Made by a program: the position numbers and the translations under genes. Below, in pieces: positions 1 to 9,606 of a stretch of DNA of 64,000 nucleotides (the stretch's first letter is position 1; every line of letters starts with the position of its first letter). Source of the stretch: Candidatus Sumerlaeota bacterium (GTDB lineage: Bacteria; Sumerlaeota; Sumerlaeia; Sumerlaeales; Sumerlaeaceae); contig JAAZBM010000009.1 of the NCBI GenBank assembly GCA_012513815.1, positions 1 through 64,000 on the forward strand. The letters are read 5' to 3'. Below the pieces are notes generated by a model. The model worked only from the letters and a program-made list of their open reading frames with translations, ran no database searches and was not told where the DNA came from.

Positions 1-2
1 CT

Positions 3-128
3 CCTGCTGAAGCAACGACAACAGCTCCTGCTGAAGCGGCGACAACGGCCACGGAACAAGCGGCTCCCGCTGCTGCTCCTGCTGCCGAGACAGCTCCTGC
101 CGATGCCGCGACAACACCTGCTGCATAA
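3..128 (+). CDS. C-terminal fragment of an Ala/Thr/Pro/Glu-rich protein
   Basis: An open frame enters from the left edge and stops at TAA 126-128. Its 41 visible residues are almost only Ala, Pro, Thr and Glu in a loose PAEATT/APAE pattern. Such low-complexity tails are usually flexible linkers or surface-exposed ends of secreted or envelope proteins, but no folded domain is visible and the function cannot be named. The frame is chosen because it is the only one giving a coherent compositional pattern, and because a hairpin with a T-run follows 25 bases after the stop. Confidence 0.5.
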   Translation, partial: PAEATTTAPAEAATTATEQAAPAAAPAAETAPADAATTPAA

Positions 129-152
129 TCAATCAACAAAAATAAGTTTATC

Positions 153-189
153 ATCCCGGAGAGAAATCAAAAGCTCTTCGGGATTTTTC
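153..189. terminator. Bidirectional hairpin terminator
   Basis: ATCCCGGAGA (153-162) pairs with TCTTCGGGAT (175-184) with one G-T wobble, and a T-run follows directly. It lies between the stop of the rightward fragment and the stop of the leftward membrane protein, so it probably serves both convergent genes. Confidence 0.7.
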
Positions 190-1862
190 TATTCAACCAC
201 GGACGGCAACGGACGCCCCGGGTTTTCCTCACGAAACAATTCCAGCGACTTCGCGACAAGCGCCGAACGATCCACGATGCCATTGGAACGCAACCAGATA
301 CTAAACCCATGACCCGCAACCGGTTCGCCGGGCGGAATCCAGTAATAGATATGCGCCCAGTCACTGCCGCCATGACTTGCATCCGTCGCAAGACGCTCAT
401 GCAATTGCGAATCGCGGTTGAGTACAAGAAAATTCACGCCATGCTCGTCCAACAACTCGTGCCAACTCTTGCCAAGCACATTCTCAGACTTCTCCGACGC
501 CGACAAAATGACCTCATGCTCAAGCCACCACTTGCTCCCCCAAATATCAAAACGATTGTCCGTGAATAGCTTGTGTTTCTCGGGAGCGAGACGCCACATA
601 AAATACCCGCAATAGTTGAGCGGACTAAACATATTGTCGGGCAAATCCGCTCGCTCGATAAAGCGCACGACGGCCTCCGGATACGATGCCGCATCCATCG
701 TCTCGCCATGCGAAAGCAAAATGTTGCGCCGAAGAAATGTCTGTGGCGGCGGTTCGCCGACAAGCGTCATCATCGACATCGCCAAGACGCCACCCACAAC
801 GCCAATCGCGCCGAGGACGCGACGACGACCGGATTCGCTTCGCGGCAAACTCTGCACAATCAGCCAAGACAAGGGGCCGGATATCGCAATGCCAAACAAC
901 ACTAGCAAACGCCAGTGCATCAGCCCCTGATAAAGGAAAAACAAACTCAACAATAAATCCGCGACACTGGGCAAACGGCGCTTCCACAACAACAGCGCGA
1001 CAAACAGTGCGGCCGTAAACCAACATGCGAAAAATCCGGGGATGAACGACCACCCGGCGCTTGTCTTAACCAAGAAAAACGGCGACACTTGCATCTCGCT
1101 GATGACCTTGGACAGATACGGGTCGTTCATGAATTTACTGCCAAGGAAGAACAGTTTCCACCCATAAGGATTAACGCAAGCCGCCAACACAAACCCCACA
1201 CCAAGCCCGCACAAAAACAGCACACGGCGCAACGGCAAGGTCTCGCCTTTGCGACGCCGCCAGCACCATTCGACAAACTCGCCGCAGCAATAGGCTCCGC
1301 AAACAACAATTCCCAACAAGTACATCCCGTGGAGATTCGCCCACAATATCATCAGCGGCACGGTCACCGCCGCAAGCACCCACCCGGATAAACGACTGCG
1401 CTTCCAAGCATCAAAGAGACCAAGGTACAGCGCGAAGAGCGCATAGGAGAACAGCGGCGGTCGGACATAGATACCACGCCGCGAAATCTCGGCGGCAAGC
1501 CACGCCACCACTAGCGCGACCACCCAGACGCCACAACGCCGCCACGACAGCCACGCGACTCCCGCAAAGGTCAACGCAACCCAGAAAGCCTTGAACGTTA
1601 GCAAACCGAACAAACCGCCGCAATGCTCATAAATCAGCCAGAAAATGACCTGCGACAACCACTCGTGATTGTACCAAACGGTGTCGGCGCCCGTGTAGGT
1701 GAAAATGTCATAAACAGGTAAACTGCCGTGCTCGACGATCCAAGCGCCCGTCTTCAAATGCCACCAGTCATCTTGACTTGTGCGCAGTGGCACCCAGCCA
1801 TAACTGAAGACGACGAGCAACAGGAGCGCCCCTAAAATGGCGAGGAACAGACGGCGTTTCAT
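189..1862 (-). CDS. Polytopic membrane protein, GT-C glycosyltransferase-like
   Basis: A 557-residue integral membrane protein. The start is put at ATG 1862 (MKRRLF); a TTG three codons upstream is the alternative. An N-terminal membrane segment is followed by a periplasmic-type loop with acidic and aromatic residues (QDDWWHLKTG, residues about 30-40; NHEWLSQ near 65-72), then many hydrophobic helices to about residue 380, and a soluble C-terminal part with a Cys-Gly-Tyr segment (NYCGYFMWR). The DDWWHLKTG...FTYT...NHEWLSQ layout is shared by uncharacterised GT-C-fold membrane proteins that use lipid-linked sugars. The substrate cannot be read from the sequence. It points toward the upstream fragment and shares no operon with its neighbours. 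Confidence 0.6.
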   Translation of the reverse strand: MKRRLFLAILGALLLLVVFSYGWVPLRTSQDDWWHLKTGAWIVEHGSLPVYDIFTYTGADTVWYNHEWLSQVIFWLIYEHCGGLFGLLTFKAFWVALTFAGVAWLSWRRCGVWVVALVVAWLAAEISRRGIYVRPPLFSYALFALYLGLFDAWKRSRLSGWVLAAVTVPLMILWANLHGMYLLGIVVCGAYCCGEFVEWCWRRRKGETLPLRRVLFLCGLGVGFVLAACVNPYGWKLFFLGSKFMNDPYLSKVISEMQVSPFFLVKTSAGWSFIPGFFACWFTAALFVALLLWKRRLPSVADLLLSLFFLYQGLMHWRLLVLFGIAISGPLSWLIVQSLPRSESGRRRVLGAIGVVGGVLAMSMMTLVGEPPPQTFLRRNILLSHGETMDAASYPEAVVRFIERADLPDNMFSPLNYCGYFMWRLAPEKHKLFTDNRFDIWGSKWWLEHEVILSASEKSENVLGKSWHELLDEHGVNFLVLNRDSQLHERLATDASHGGSDWAHIYYWIPPGEPVAGHGFSIWLRSNGIVDRSALVAKSLELFREENPGRPLPSVVE

Positions 1863-2000
1863 TGTTGACAAAGTAGGTTTCCAATTCGTGTTGATACTTG
1901 TTTTTACTCAACTAAACAAGAATTATTACTTACTCGGATAACATTTACATATTATACTGAGATTGCTCAAGAAATCGCACTTTTTGCAAGGAGTAGACCT

Positions 2001-3944
2001 ATGCTGAAATTAGCATCAATACTGCTTATCACGGCAACACTTGCCGCAACGAACACGACTCAGGCAGCACAAGACGAAACGCTACTCGGGTACTACAATT
2101 TTGACAACGACTCTGCCGACATTGTCCACGATTCGTCAACCTACACACGCGACGGAAAGACCACCGGCAATGTCGAATACACCACGGGCATCAGCGGAAA
2201 AGCCGTGCGATTTCCGGGCATCAACGATTCATACATCGCCATTCCCTCAACGGACGGGCACTTCAGCACATCAAACGCGCTCACCCTCTCGGCATGGATA
2301 TTGCGCGAAGATGTCGGCACGGGATGGGACGGTATGATTTGTAACGGCAGCGGCAAAGGCGGATTTCAACTGCTCTTCAACGACAAATCGCAAAATCTTG
2401 TTCTCTACATGAAGACGGCAACAACCGGATATCAACCCGCCAACGGCGCATTTATCCCGACAAATGTTTGGACACATTTGGCGGCAACATATGACGCTAC
2501 ACGCGAAACGGTCGAGCTGTATCAGGACGGCAAACTCACGCAGACAACGCCGTTCAAGGGAAACATCGACACGTTCGACAAACAGCTTTTCATCGGGAAA
2601 TCGTCCTATGCCGGCGCGTTCAGAGGCATCATAGACGAGGTGCGAATCTACAACAAAGCGCTCGACGCAAAACAAATCCAAGCACTCTTTGACGAATTCA
2701 AAGACAAGCGAGGACCGAACGCCGACAAGCCCCACACAGAATTGTTTTTCTCGTCGATGACGGCCGAGCGAATGGCCGACTGCAACGGCGTATCCGTCAC
2801 CATGACGCTCGCCAAAAGCGAACCTCTGACAACGGCGGACATCACCATTCTCCGCGCCGAGTCAAACCGCAAAGATGTCTGCCCTGGAACAAAAAACGCG
2901 AAAGTCGTTTTCAGCGGCGAAATGACATCAAGCAAAGGGCATGCGTTTGTTTTCTTCGATCGCATCCAACAACCGATGAACGGCGTCACGCTCCACTATT
3001 GGGCGAGACCGACAAGCGCCAGCGAAGTCCGCATTTCGCCCGCGCGAGTGAGAATGTATGACTCGCAAATGTGGTGGGCGCCTAACAAAATCAACGACGA
3101 AATCGAACGTATCGCGCACAAGTATCCGGATTCTGCAAAGGTCGTCAAGATAGCCAACACGGTGCAAGGACGCCCCATGAAGGCGCTCTGCATCGGAAAC
3201 CCCGACAAGTTCATCGCGTTCGTCGGCTCAACACATGTCTCCGAATCCGGCCCTGAACTGATTCTTCCCATCATGGAAAGTCTTCTCGAAACACAACCGG
3301 AACTGCTCAAAAAAGTCGGCGTCAAGGCGCTCCCCTGCATCACACTGGACGAGCGGCAGAGACTGCTCAGCACGGGCAATGTTTTTTACTTTCGCGGAAA
3401 CGCGAACCACGTCGACCTCAATCGTAACTACGACGGCTACTGGGAAGACCCCGGCACAAGCTACAACAAACGCAGCTTGAATCCCAAAGACGAAACATAC
3501 GGCGGTGAGTTCGCGTTCTCCGAACCGGAGTCGCGCGCAGTCGCCACCATGATTCGCAGCGGGCAGGCGATGGCCGCGTTCTCCATGCACAGCGTCAACG
3601 GACTGTGCAACGCGGGCATGCTCTTCACCACTCGCGCGAACGACGACAGCAAGTTCAAGGAGAAGGCAACGGCGCTCGCGAAAATCTACGCGGAGGCAAT
3701 GTACGGACGCGAGAACGCGGACAAATACGCCTTCTACCGAGCGGAATGCCCCAATGGCAGCATGGCGTCATGGGCATACAAAGAGCTTGGAGTTCCCGGT
3801 TTTGATTTGGAACTGGACAACAATCCCGACGCCCGCACACCGGCCATCACCGACACGGTATCGCCCACACTCATGGACAAATATCGCAAGTTGCACCTGA
3901 AGGCCGTCGTGGCTGTCCTCGAGCATTTCGCCAATCAAAAATGA
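2001..3944 (+). CDS. Secreted LamG-domain zinc carboxypeptidase (M14 family)
   Basis: A 647-residue exported protein with a GGAG ribosome site before ATG 2001 and a signal peptide ending near TQA-22. Residues about 27-230 form a LamG/concanavalin-A-like domain (YYNFDNDSAD at the start, GIIDEVRIYNKAL at the end), typical of binding to glycans or cell surfaces. A linker of about 140 residues leads to an M14 carboxypeptidase domain (about 375-645). Zinc ligands are seen as H412-V-S-E415 and H530 (SMHS), with a substrate-side HVDLNRNYD stretch between them and a catalytic-type Glu in FDLELD (E604). M14 enzymes remove C-terminal residues from peptides or cell-wall peptides. The product probably acts in the periplasm or outside the cell. 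Substrate unknown. Confidence 0.85.
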   Translation: MLKLASILLITATLAATNTTQAAQDETLLGYYNFDNDSADIVHDSSTYTRDGKTTGNVEYTTGISGKAVRFPGINDSYIAIPSTDGHFSTSNALTLSAWILREDVGTGWDGMICNGSGKGGFQLLFNDKSQNLVLYMKTATTGYQPANGAFIPTNVWTHLAATYDATRETVELYQDGKLTQTTPFKGNIDTFDKQLFIGKSSYAGAFRGIIDEVRIYNKALDAKQIQALFDEFKDKRGPNADKPHTELFFSSMTAERMADCNGVSVTMTLAKSEPLTTADITILRAESNRKDVCPGTKNAKVVFSGEMTSSKGHAFVFFDRIQQPMNGVTLHYWARPTSASEVRISPARVRMYDSQMWWAPNKINDEIERIAHKYPDSAKVVKIANTVQGRPMKALCIGNPDKFIAFVGSTHVSESGPELILPIMESLLETQPELLKKVGVKALPCITLDERQRLLSTGNVFYFRGNANHVDLNRNYDGYWEDPGTSYNKRSLNPKDETYGGEFAFSEPESRAVATMIRSGQAMAAFSMHSVNGLCNAGMLFTTRANDDSKFKEKATALAKIYAEAMYGRENADKYAFYRAECPNGSMASWAYKELGVPGFDLELDNNPDARTPAITDTVSPTLMDKYRKLHLKAVVAVLEHFANQK

Positions 3945-3966
3945 CACCCGGCTCTGAACGATAGTT

Positions 3967-5577
3967 ATGAATAGCATGGCTCGTTTTTCGCGCAAAATCA
4001 ACTCATGGCAACTCGTCGTGTTCGTCCTACTCGGGATGGCGGCGGTTGTTCGCTACGTCGCATTAGGACAAATCCCTCCGGGATTGTGGTACGACGAGGC
4101 CCTCTATTGCATGAGCGCGTTAAGCATCGGCGACCCCGGTTATCCGATTTTCTTCATGACCGGCGGCCACCCACACGAGCCGCTATTCGTCTACTCCCTG
4201 CGTGCGTGGTTTGGCCTCTTCGGCATCTCCGTCATCTCCGCCCGATCGTGCATGGCGACGTGGGGACTCCTGACCGTTGCCGTCATGTGGCCACTTGCGC
4301 AGCGTCTCCTTGGCAGTCGTCCATGGGCTACCGCTGCCGTTGCCGTCATTGCCTTCATGCGATGGCCACTCCACTTCAGCCGCACCATCTTCCGTGCCGG
4401 ACTGGCGCCGCTTTTCATCTCGCTAACCTTCCTGCTTTTCCTACGCTGGCGCGAACGCAAACGCGCCGTCGACGCGATTCTTTGCGGCGTTGTCATGGGC
4501 ATCGGCAGCTACACCTACCTGTCGTTTCGCCTTGTCCCCGTCATATGGACACTCTGGGTCCTATGGCTACTGAAAAGGAAATGTCTGTCATGGAAAGAGG
4601 ACGCCGCCCACCTCATGCTCATTGTGCTGTGCGCAGTCGCGACCTTCGCTCCACTCGGATGCGACTGGCTGCGCCACCCAGACCACTTCTCGGGAAGAAC
4701 TGACGAAGTCTCAATGTTCGTCACTCACAACGACGATGGAACGACAACCAACAAGACCACGCTGCAAGTCGCCCATGATATCGCGGCCAACACGGTTGCT
4801 GTTGCGGGCGCTTGGTTTGTCAAAGGCGATCATGTCGGCAAACACAACCTCCCGCTCGAACCGGTATTCGACCCCATCACCGGCATCATCTTTCTGATTG
4901 GATTCCTGTGGTGCGTGCGTCGCTGCCCCAAAAACGAAACAGCGTTCCTTCTGCTCATCTGGTTCCTCATTCTCTGCGCCACAAGCGTACTCTCCTTCGG
5001 CGCGCCCAACATCCTCCGCATGCAGGGAGCCATTCCGCCCGTCATCCTCATGTTCATCATTGGCCTGCGCATCATCTACACGCAAATCCACAAGCGCCTC
5101 GGCACCTCACAAGCACGTCTCATCATCGGCGGCGTTCTTGTCATCTTCTCATGTTGGCAACTCGACACCTACTTCCGCAGATTCCCCAAGCATCCCGATG
5201 TCAGACGCGAATTCCTCGCGGACTCCTTTATTCCGCCTGCGCAAACGACGATGCAAGCGCTCAGCTCGGACCTCGCGAAAACCATCTGGGTTCCCGAAGA
5301 GATTGCCGAGCACACAACGTTTGAGTTCATCACATGGACTCGCAAAAGCGATGTCAAAACGTATACGCCGCAAGAAAAAAACATCACGACGGACACAAAA
5401 GCGCTCGTCATTGCCACACGTCATTCTCTGGACTCGGCCGCAGAACAACAGCGGGAAGCCATTCAAAAGATGCACCCGGTGTTCACGTGGACTGTCCCGA
5501 TAACGGACGAAAATGGCAACGAAAAGCGGATTCCATGGGGCTTCTTCTTCAGACCTATCAGAGACAACGCAAACTAA
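3967..5577 (+). CDS. GT-39/ArnT-like membrane glycosyltransferase
   Basis: A 536-residue membrane protein starting 22 bases after the M14 gene, so probably in the same transcript. The first helix is followed by PGLWYDEALY (residues about 37-46), whose Asp-Glu pair is the hallmark of the first extracytoplasmic loop of GT-C enzymes of the PMT/ArnT type. They transfer sugars from polyprenyl-phosphate donors. A GGHPHEP motif, repeated hydrophobic helices and an extracytoplasmic C-terminal tail (from about residue 410) also fit. The acceptor (protein, lipid or glycan) cannot be told. ATG 3967 is used; ATG 3976 is an equally possible start. Confidence 0.7.
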   Translation: MNSMARFSRKINSWQLVVFVLLGMAAVVRYVALGQIPPGLWYDEALYCMSALSIGDPGYPIFFMTGGHPHEPLFVYSLRAWFGLFGISVISARSCMATWGLLTVAVMWPLAQRLLGSRPWATAAVAVIAFMRWPLHFSRTIFRAGLAPLFISLTFLLFLRWRERKRAVDAILCGVVMGIGSYTYLSFRLVPVIWTLWVLWLLKRKCLSWKEDAAHLMLIVLCAVATFAPLGCDWLRHPDHFSGRTDEVSMFVTHNDDGTTTNKTTLQVAHDIAANTVAVAGAWFVKGDHVGKHNLPLEPVFDPITGIIFLIGFLWCVRRCPKNETAFLLLIWFLILCATSVLSFGAPNILRMQGAIPPVILMFIIGLRIIYTQIHKRLGTSQARLIIGGVLVIFSCWQLDTYFRRFPKHPDVRREFLADSFIPPAQTTMQALSSDLAKTIWVPEEIAEHTTFEFITWTRKSDVKTYTPQEKNITTDTKALVIATRHSLDSAAEQQREAIQKMHPVFTWTVPITDENGNEKRIPWGFFFRPIRDNAN

Positions 5578-5689
5578 AAACGCGAAGCTTCCGCGACCGC
5601 TGACATTTGTCAATAATCGAGCCGCACCATACCATAAGAAAAGACCACGCACTGTAACTTATCTATACAGAAGAAACAAACAAGGAACA

Positions 5690-7261
5690 ATGATGAAATA
5701 TCAAGCGTTAACTATTCTTTTTACTGTCATTGCGTTCACAGCCATGACATCACTGCCCGAAACAGCCATCAGCGCACCGGCGAAGACAACACAACAACAA
5801 GTCATTAAGCACAAACGCGAGTCGTTCACCTTCCACAGCAAAGCGCTCGACGCCATCTCCACCTGCACAGTTTTCACGCCCGACCCCATGGTCAAAGGCG
5901 AGAGATACCCCGTCCTCTATCTCCTTCACGGATACTCCGGAGATAACAACGACTGGGCAGATAGAACGAGTTGCACACTCGCGCTGACCAACAAAAAAAT
6001 GATTGTCGTACTCCCTAACGGAGACTACAAAGGATGGTACGTTGACAGCCCTCTCATCAAAGAATATCAATATGATTCGCTCGTCGCGAAAGATGTCGTC
6101 GCCGAGATTGACCAACGCTACCCGACCATCGCCAAACGCGAAGCCCGCGCGGTTGCCGGCTTGAGCATGGGCGGACACGGAGCAATCACTCTGGCGGAAA
6201 AACATCCCGATGTTTTCTGCTCGGCGTCATCGCTCAGCGGCGTGCTCACTCTGCACGACTGGTTGCCGAAGTACTACCTAGAGGAACTCCTCGGCCCCAC
6301 ACGCAAAGAGAAAGCATGGGCGGATAACTGCGCGTACTGCCTCAGCGATACACTGACGACCGCGAACATCGAAATCATGTTCGACTGCGGAACCAGTGAC
6401 ATATGCTACAACGGTTCCGCCGAACTCGACGAGAAACTCACAGCGCTCGGCGTCAAGCACACCTTCAACAGAACCTATCCCGGCGTCCATTCATGGGCAT
6501 ATTGGGACGAGCACTTGCCCGAGCATGTTCTCTTCCACTACAACAACATGACAGAAAAACTGAGCGGCAAGAATATGAAAATTGACAATAGCACAATGAC
6601 GCCGCAACAGAAGCTCTATAAGAAGAGATGGCTACAGTTCGAGAAAGAAACAGCAACCTATTACGATGACCCCAAGGCCACAAGCCCAATCGTTCTGCTC
6701 GGAAGTTCGACACTACAGATTTTTAACGAAAAAGAACTCATGCCCGGTCTGCCCGTCGTCAACCGCGGCATCAGTGGTGACCGCATCGGCATCGATAATC
6801 AGCCCGGCATCTCGCACAGAATTTACAACACCGTCATCAAGCTTAAACCCCGCGCCATCATCATCAACAACGGCACAAATGACCTTGCGCACACCGCGAA
6901 AACCGGAACACCAAAGACAAGAGAAGTGATTGACGAATACAGATGGGTCGTCGCGAGACTGCTTAAGGAACTGCCAAATTGTCATATCTTCATCAACTCC
7001 TGCCACCCAACTAACGATTCCAGTGCCACAATCGCTCCTTTCATCTGGCAATACAACATCCTTCTTCAGAACCTTGCAAAAGAGATGGGTGACCACGTTC
7101 ACTACATTGACCACGCAAACGCGGTGAAGGACGAGAACGGACTTCTCAAAAAGGAATTCGCCGCCGATGGTCTGCATCTGAACGCCAAAGGCAACGAAGT
7201 CTTGCGCGATAAAATCATGGAAGCGCTCAAGGAACAAGGAATCTTGGATGGCCTCCAATAG
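5690..7261 (+). CDS. Two-domain secreted esterase: CE1-like plus SGNH hydrolase
   Basis: The start is set at ATG 5690 (MMKYQALT), which follows AAGGA and opens a signal peptide ending near ISA-PAK; the frame is open upstream but lacks a better start. Residues about 35-290 are an esterase-D/antigen-85-like alpha/beta hydrolase: YLLHGYSG, the nucleophile elbow GLSMGGHG, and a late His in GVHSWAYW. Residues about 320-520 are an SGNH/GDSL hydrolase: block I LLGSST, block II NRGISGDR, block III NNGTND, and block V DGLHLNAKG with Asp and His. Both folds deacylate sugars or esters, so a carbohydrate esterase removing acetyl or feruloyl groups is plausible. The joined architecture is the notable point; the substrate is not readable. 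Confidence 0.85.
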   Translation: MMKYQALTILFTVIAFTAMTSLPETAISAPAKTTQQQVIKHKRESFTFHSKALDAISTCTVFTPDPMVKGERYPVLYLLHGYSGDNNDWADRTSCTLALTNKKMIVVLPNGDYKGWYVDSPLIKEYQYDSLVAKDVVAEIDQRYPTIAKREARAVAGLSMGGHGAITLAEKHPDVFCSASSLSGVLTLHDWLPKYYLEELLGPTRKEKAWADNCAYCLSDTLTTANIEIMFDCGTSDICYNGSAELDEKLTALGVKHTFNRTYPGVHSWAYWDEHLPEHVLFHYNNMTEKLSGKNMKIDNSTMTPQQKLYKKRWLQFEKETATYYDDPKATSPIVLLGSSTLQIFNEKELMPGLPVVNRGISGDRIGIDNQPGISHRIYNTVIKLKPRAIIINNGTNDLAHTAKTGTPKTREVIDEYRWVVARLLKELPNCHIFINSCHPTNDSSATIAPFIWQYNILLQNLAKEMGDHVHYIDHANAVKDENGLLKKEFAADGLHLNAKGNEVLRDKIMEALKEQGILDGLQ

Positions 7262-7285
7262 GACGCTTGGCGGAATGTAACCCGA

Positions 7286-9265
7286 ATGAGCAACGTGAAG
7301 AAATCGCCTGAAGAAACATTGTCCCAAACTGAATCGGAGACACAGTCCGCTGTGCCTCCGATTCGTGACAAAGGCCCACTCTTCGACCCGGAAACAATCG
7401 CCGACATGCCGACCTCGCCCGGTTGCTACCTGATGAAAGACGTCAACGGAAAAGTCATCTACGTGGGCAAGGCGGTCAATTTGCGCAACAGAGTGCGCAA
7501 CTACTTCACCAAATCCGGCGATGGAAGAATGATGATTACCTTCCTACGCAAACACATCGCGAGCATCGAGAATATCGTGACCGCAACCGAGAAGGAAGCA
7601 TTCATTCTCGAGAACACGCTCATCAAAAAACACATGCCGCGCTACAATGTTCTCCTGCGCGACGACAAAACGTATCTCTCCGTTCGGCTGCGCATGAACC
7701 ACGCGTTCCCGCGACTGGAAACCGTCAGAATCAGGCACGCCGCGCAAATCAGACGAAATGAATCCGACGTTTATTTCGGGCCGTTTGTGGACGGCTATGA
7801 GGTCAAGCAACTCCTGCAATTCCTCTTAAGAATCTTCCCACTCAGAACATGCAAAGACTCCGTCTTCAGCAACAGAACTCGGCCGTGCCTCCTCTACGAA
7901 GTCGGCAAGTGTGCCGCCCCATGCACCGCGAAGATCACACCCGAAGACTACGCCACACTCATGCAGAAAGTCATTCGCTTTTTCCGAGGAAACCACAACG
8001 AAGTCAAACAACTTCTGACGCAGAGAATGCTCGAGCTTGCGCAACGCGAGCAATACGAACGGGCAGCGCTCATCAGGGACAGACTGGCGGCGATGGATAT
8101 GGCATTGGAAAAGCAAAACGCCGTCACGCACAAACGATTCAACAGGGACATTATCGCCGCAGCGCAAGAGCAAGGACGAACAGCCATCGTTGTCATGCAG
8201 TATCGCGACGGAACACTCATCGGGAAGAACGAGTACTACCTCAAGAATCTGAGCATGGAAAACGAACAACTATTCTCGGCCGTCATCAGTCAGCACTATG
8301 ATTTGCACATCCCGCCCGAAGAGATTCTCCTGCCCGTGATGCCGTCCGACCTGACGGTTCTCACTGAATGGCTCCAAGAGAGAAGAGAAGGCAAATCGTG
8401 CGCTCTGTCTGTGCCGCAGCGAGGCGACAAGAAACTCGAATTGGACAACGCGATTCAGAACGCGCAAGTCTATCTCACGAGAAATCTGGCCAAGGAAGAA
8501 AACGAACTTGAACAAGCCGAAATCATTGCCAAGCAACTCGACCTCCCGGCAGCGCCCAAAACAATCGAATGCGTTGACATCTCGAACCTGATGGGGACGA
8601 ACGCTGTTGGGTCGGTCGTCCGCTTCGAGAATGGTCAGCCGGATAAAAAGCATTATCGCCTCTACAAAATCAAAACCATACAGGAAAGCAACGACTATGC
8701 GATGATGCGCGAAGTTCTCATCCGCCGCTTCCGCCCATCCAATCCGGCAACGGCACCCATGCCAATCCCCGACCTTCTGCTGCTAGACGGAGGACGGGGG
8801 CAACTCAACATCGCCATGGAAGTGCTCAAGGAACTCGAACTCGCCGACAGCGTTGAACTGGCGGGCATCGCCAAAACACCCGTCGATGGTCACGCCATGC
8901 GCTCGGCTGGTGGACGGGAAGCAAATGACGCACAGGAAAGAATTTTCCTGTATGGACGAAAAAATCCGGTGATCTTCCCGAAGAATTCCCCGGGACTTTT
9001 TCTGCTTCAGAGAGTTCGAGACGAAGCGCACCGTTTCGCCATCACGTATCACAAAAAACTGCGTAGCAAAAGTGCGAAAAAATCCGCGCTGGATAACATC
9101 CCGGGAATCGGACTCCAACGCCGCAAAGCGCTCCTCAGACGATTCGGCTCAATGACAGCGCTACGCGTCGCGTCAATCGACGCAATTGCGCAAGTAGACG
9201 GAATCGGCGCGACTCTCGCGCAGACCATCGTCGACTACATCAACAATGAACTCCCGCCATCATAG
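7286..9265 (+). CDS. uvrC: Excinuclease ABC subunit C
   Basis: A 659-residue UvrC, which makes both incisions in nucleotide excision repair with UvrA and UvrB. A non-conserved N-terminus of about 38 residues precedes a GIY-YIG domain (PTSPGCYLMKD...VIYVGKAVNLRNRV, about 40-125). A Cys-rich stretch (CKDSVFSNRTRPCLLYEVGKCAAPC) lies near 195-220, then a UVR UvrB-binding motif with a coiled region (about 240-280), an RNase H-like endonuclease domain (ECVDISNLMGTNAVGSVV, LLLDGGRGQL; about 425-560), and tandem helix-hairpin-helix motifs at the end (DNIPGIGLQRRKALLRRFGS). Length is normal for the family. It begins 24 bases after the esterase, in the same direction. Confidence 0.97.
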   Translation: MSNVKKSPEETLSQTESETQSAVPPIRDKGPLFDPETIADMPTSPGCYLMKDVNGKVIYVGKAVNLRNRVRNYFTKSGDGRMMITFLRKHIASIENIVTATEKEAFILENTLIKKHMPRYNVLLRDDKTYLSVRLRMNHAFPRLETVRIRHAAQIRRNESDVYFGPFVDGYEVKQLLQFLLRIFPLRTCKDSVFSNRTRPCLLYEVGKCAAPCTAKITPEDYATLMQKVIRFFRGNHNEVKQLLTQRMLELAQREQYERAALIRDRLAAMDMALEKQNAVTHKRFNRDIIAAAQEQGRTAIVVMQYRDGTLIGKNEYYLKNLSMENEQLFSAVISQHYDLHIPPEEILLPVMPSDLTVLTEWLQERREGKSCALSVPQRGDKKLELDNAIQNAQVYLTRNLAKEENELEQAEIIAKQLDLPAAPKTIECVDISNLMGTNAVGSVVRFENGQPDKKHYRLYKIKTIQESNDYAMMREVLIRRFRPSNPATAPMPIPDLLLLDGGRGQLNIAMEVLKELELADSVELAGIAKTPVDGHAMRSAGGREANDAQERIFLYGRKNPVIFPKNSPGLFLLQRVRDEAHRFAITYHKKLRSKSAKKSALDNIPGIGLQRRKALLRRFGSMTALRVASIDAIAQVDGIGATLAQTIVDYINNELPPS

Positions 9266-9314
9266 AGAAAAACCGGGCGGGCGGGGTTAAGAACCACAAC
9301 GACTGAGCGTTGCG

Positions 9315-9542
9315 TTATTCCCCATCGTCTCCGATAGCGCCAACCGGACAACCGTTCAAGGCTTCATGGCAAAGAGCGACATCCGACTCTGAGATTGGTT
9401 GTTTGCCAACATAAGAATGTCCGCCACCATCCATGAAAAACTCCGGAGCCGTCCCGCGACATGCGCCACAATCAATGCAACTCTCGTCACAATAAAACAT
9501 GCCATCGATATTCTCGGCGGCCTTTGCTGTTCTATCTGCCAT
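9315..9542 (-). CDS. Small [4Fe-4S] ferredoxin
   Basis: A 75-residue soluble protein with one CIDCGAC motif (residues about 21-27) and a single distant CPVGAI (near 65), giving four cysteines for one [4Fe-4S] cluster. The arrangement matches monocluster ferredoxins that carry electrons at low potential. AAAGGA lies about 12 bases before ATG 9542. It is the last gene of a leftward series and its redox partner is not visible nearby. Confidence 0.85.
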   Translation of the reverse strand: MADRTAKAAENIDGMFYCDESCIDCGACRGTAPEFFMDGGGHSYVGKQPISESDVALCHEALNGCPVGAIGDDGE

Positions 9543-9606
9543 CGTTCATAATTCCTTTCGATAATAAAATGCGAACGTTCTTTCAAACAGCCGCAAAAAC
9601 TCAATC

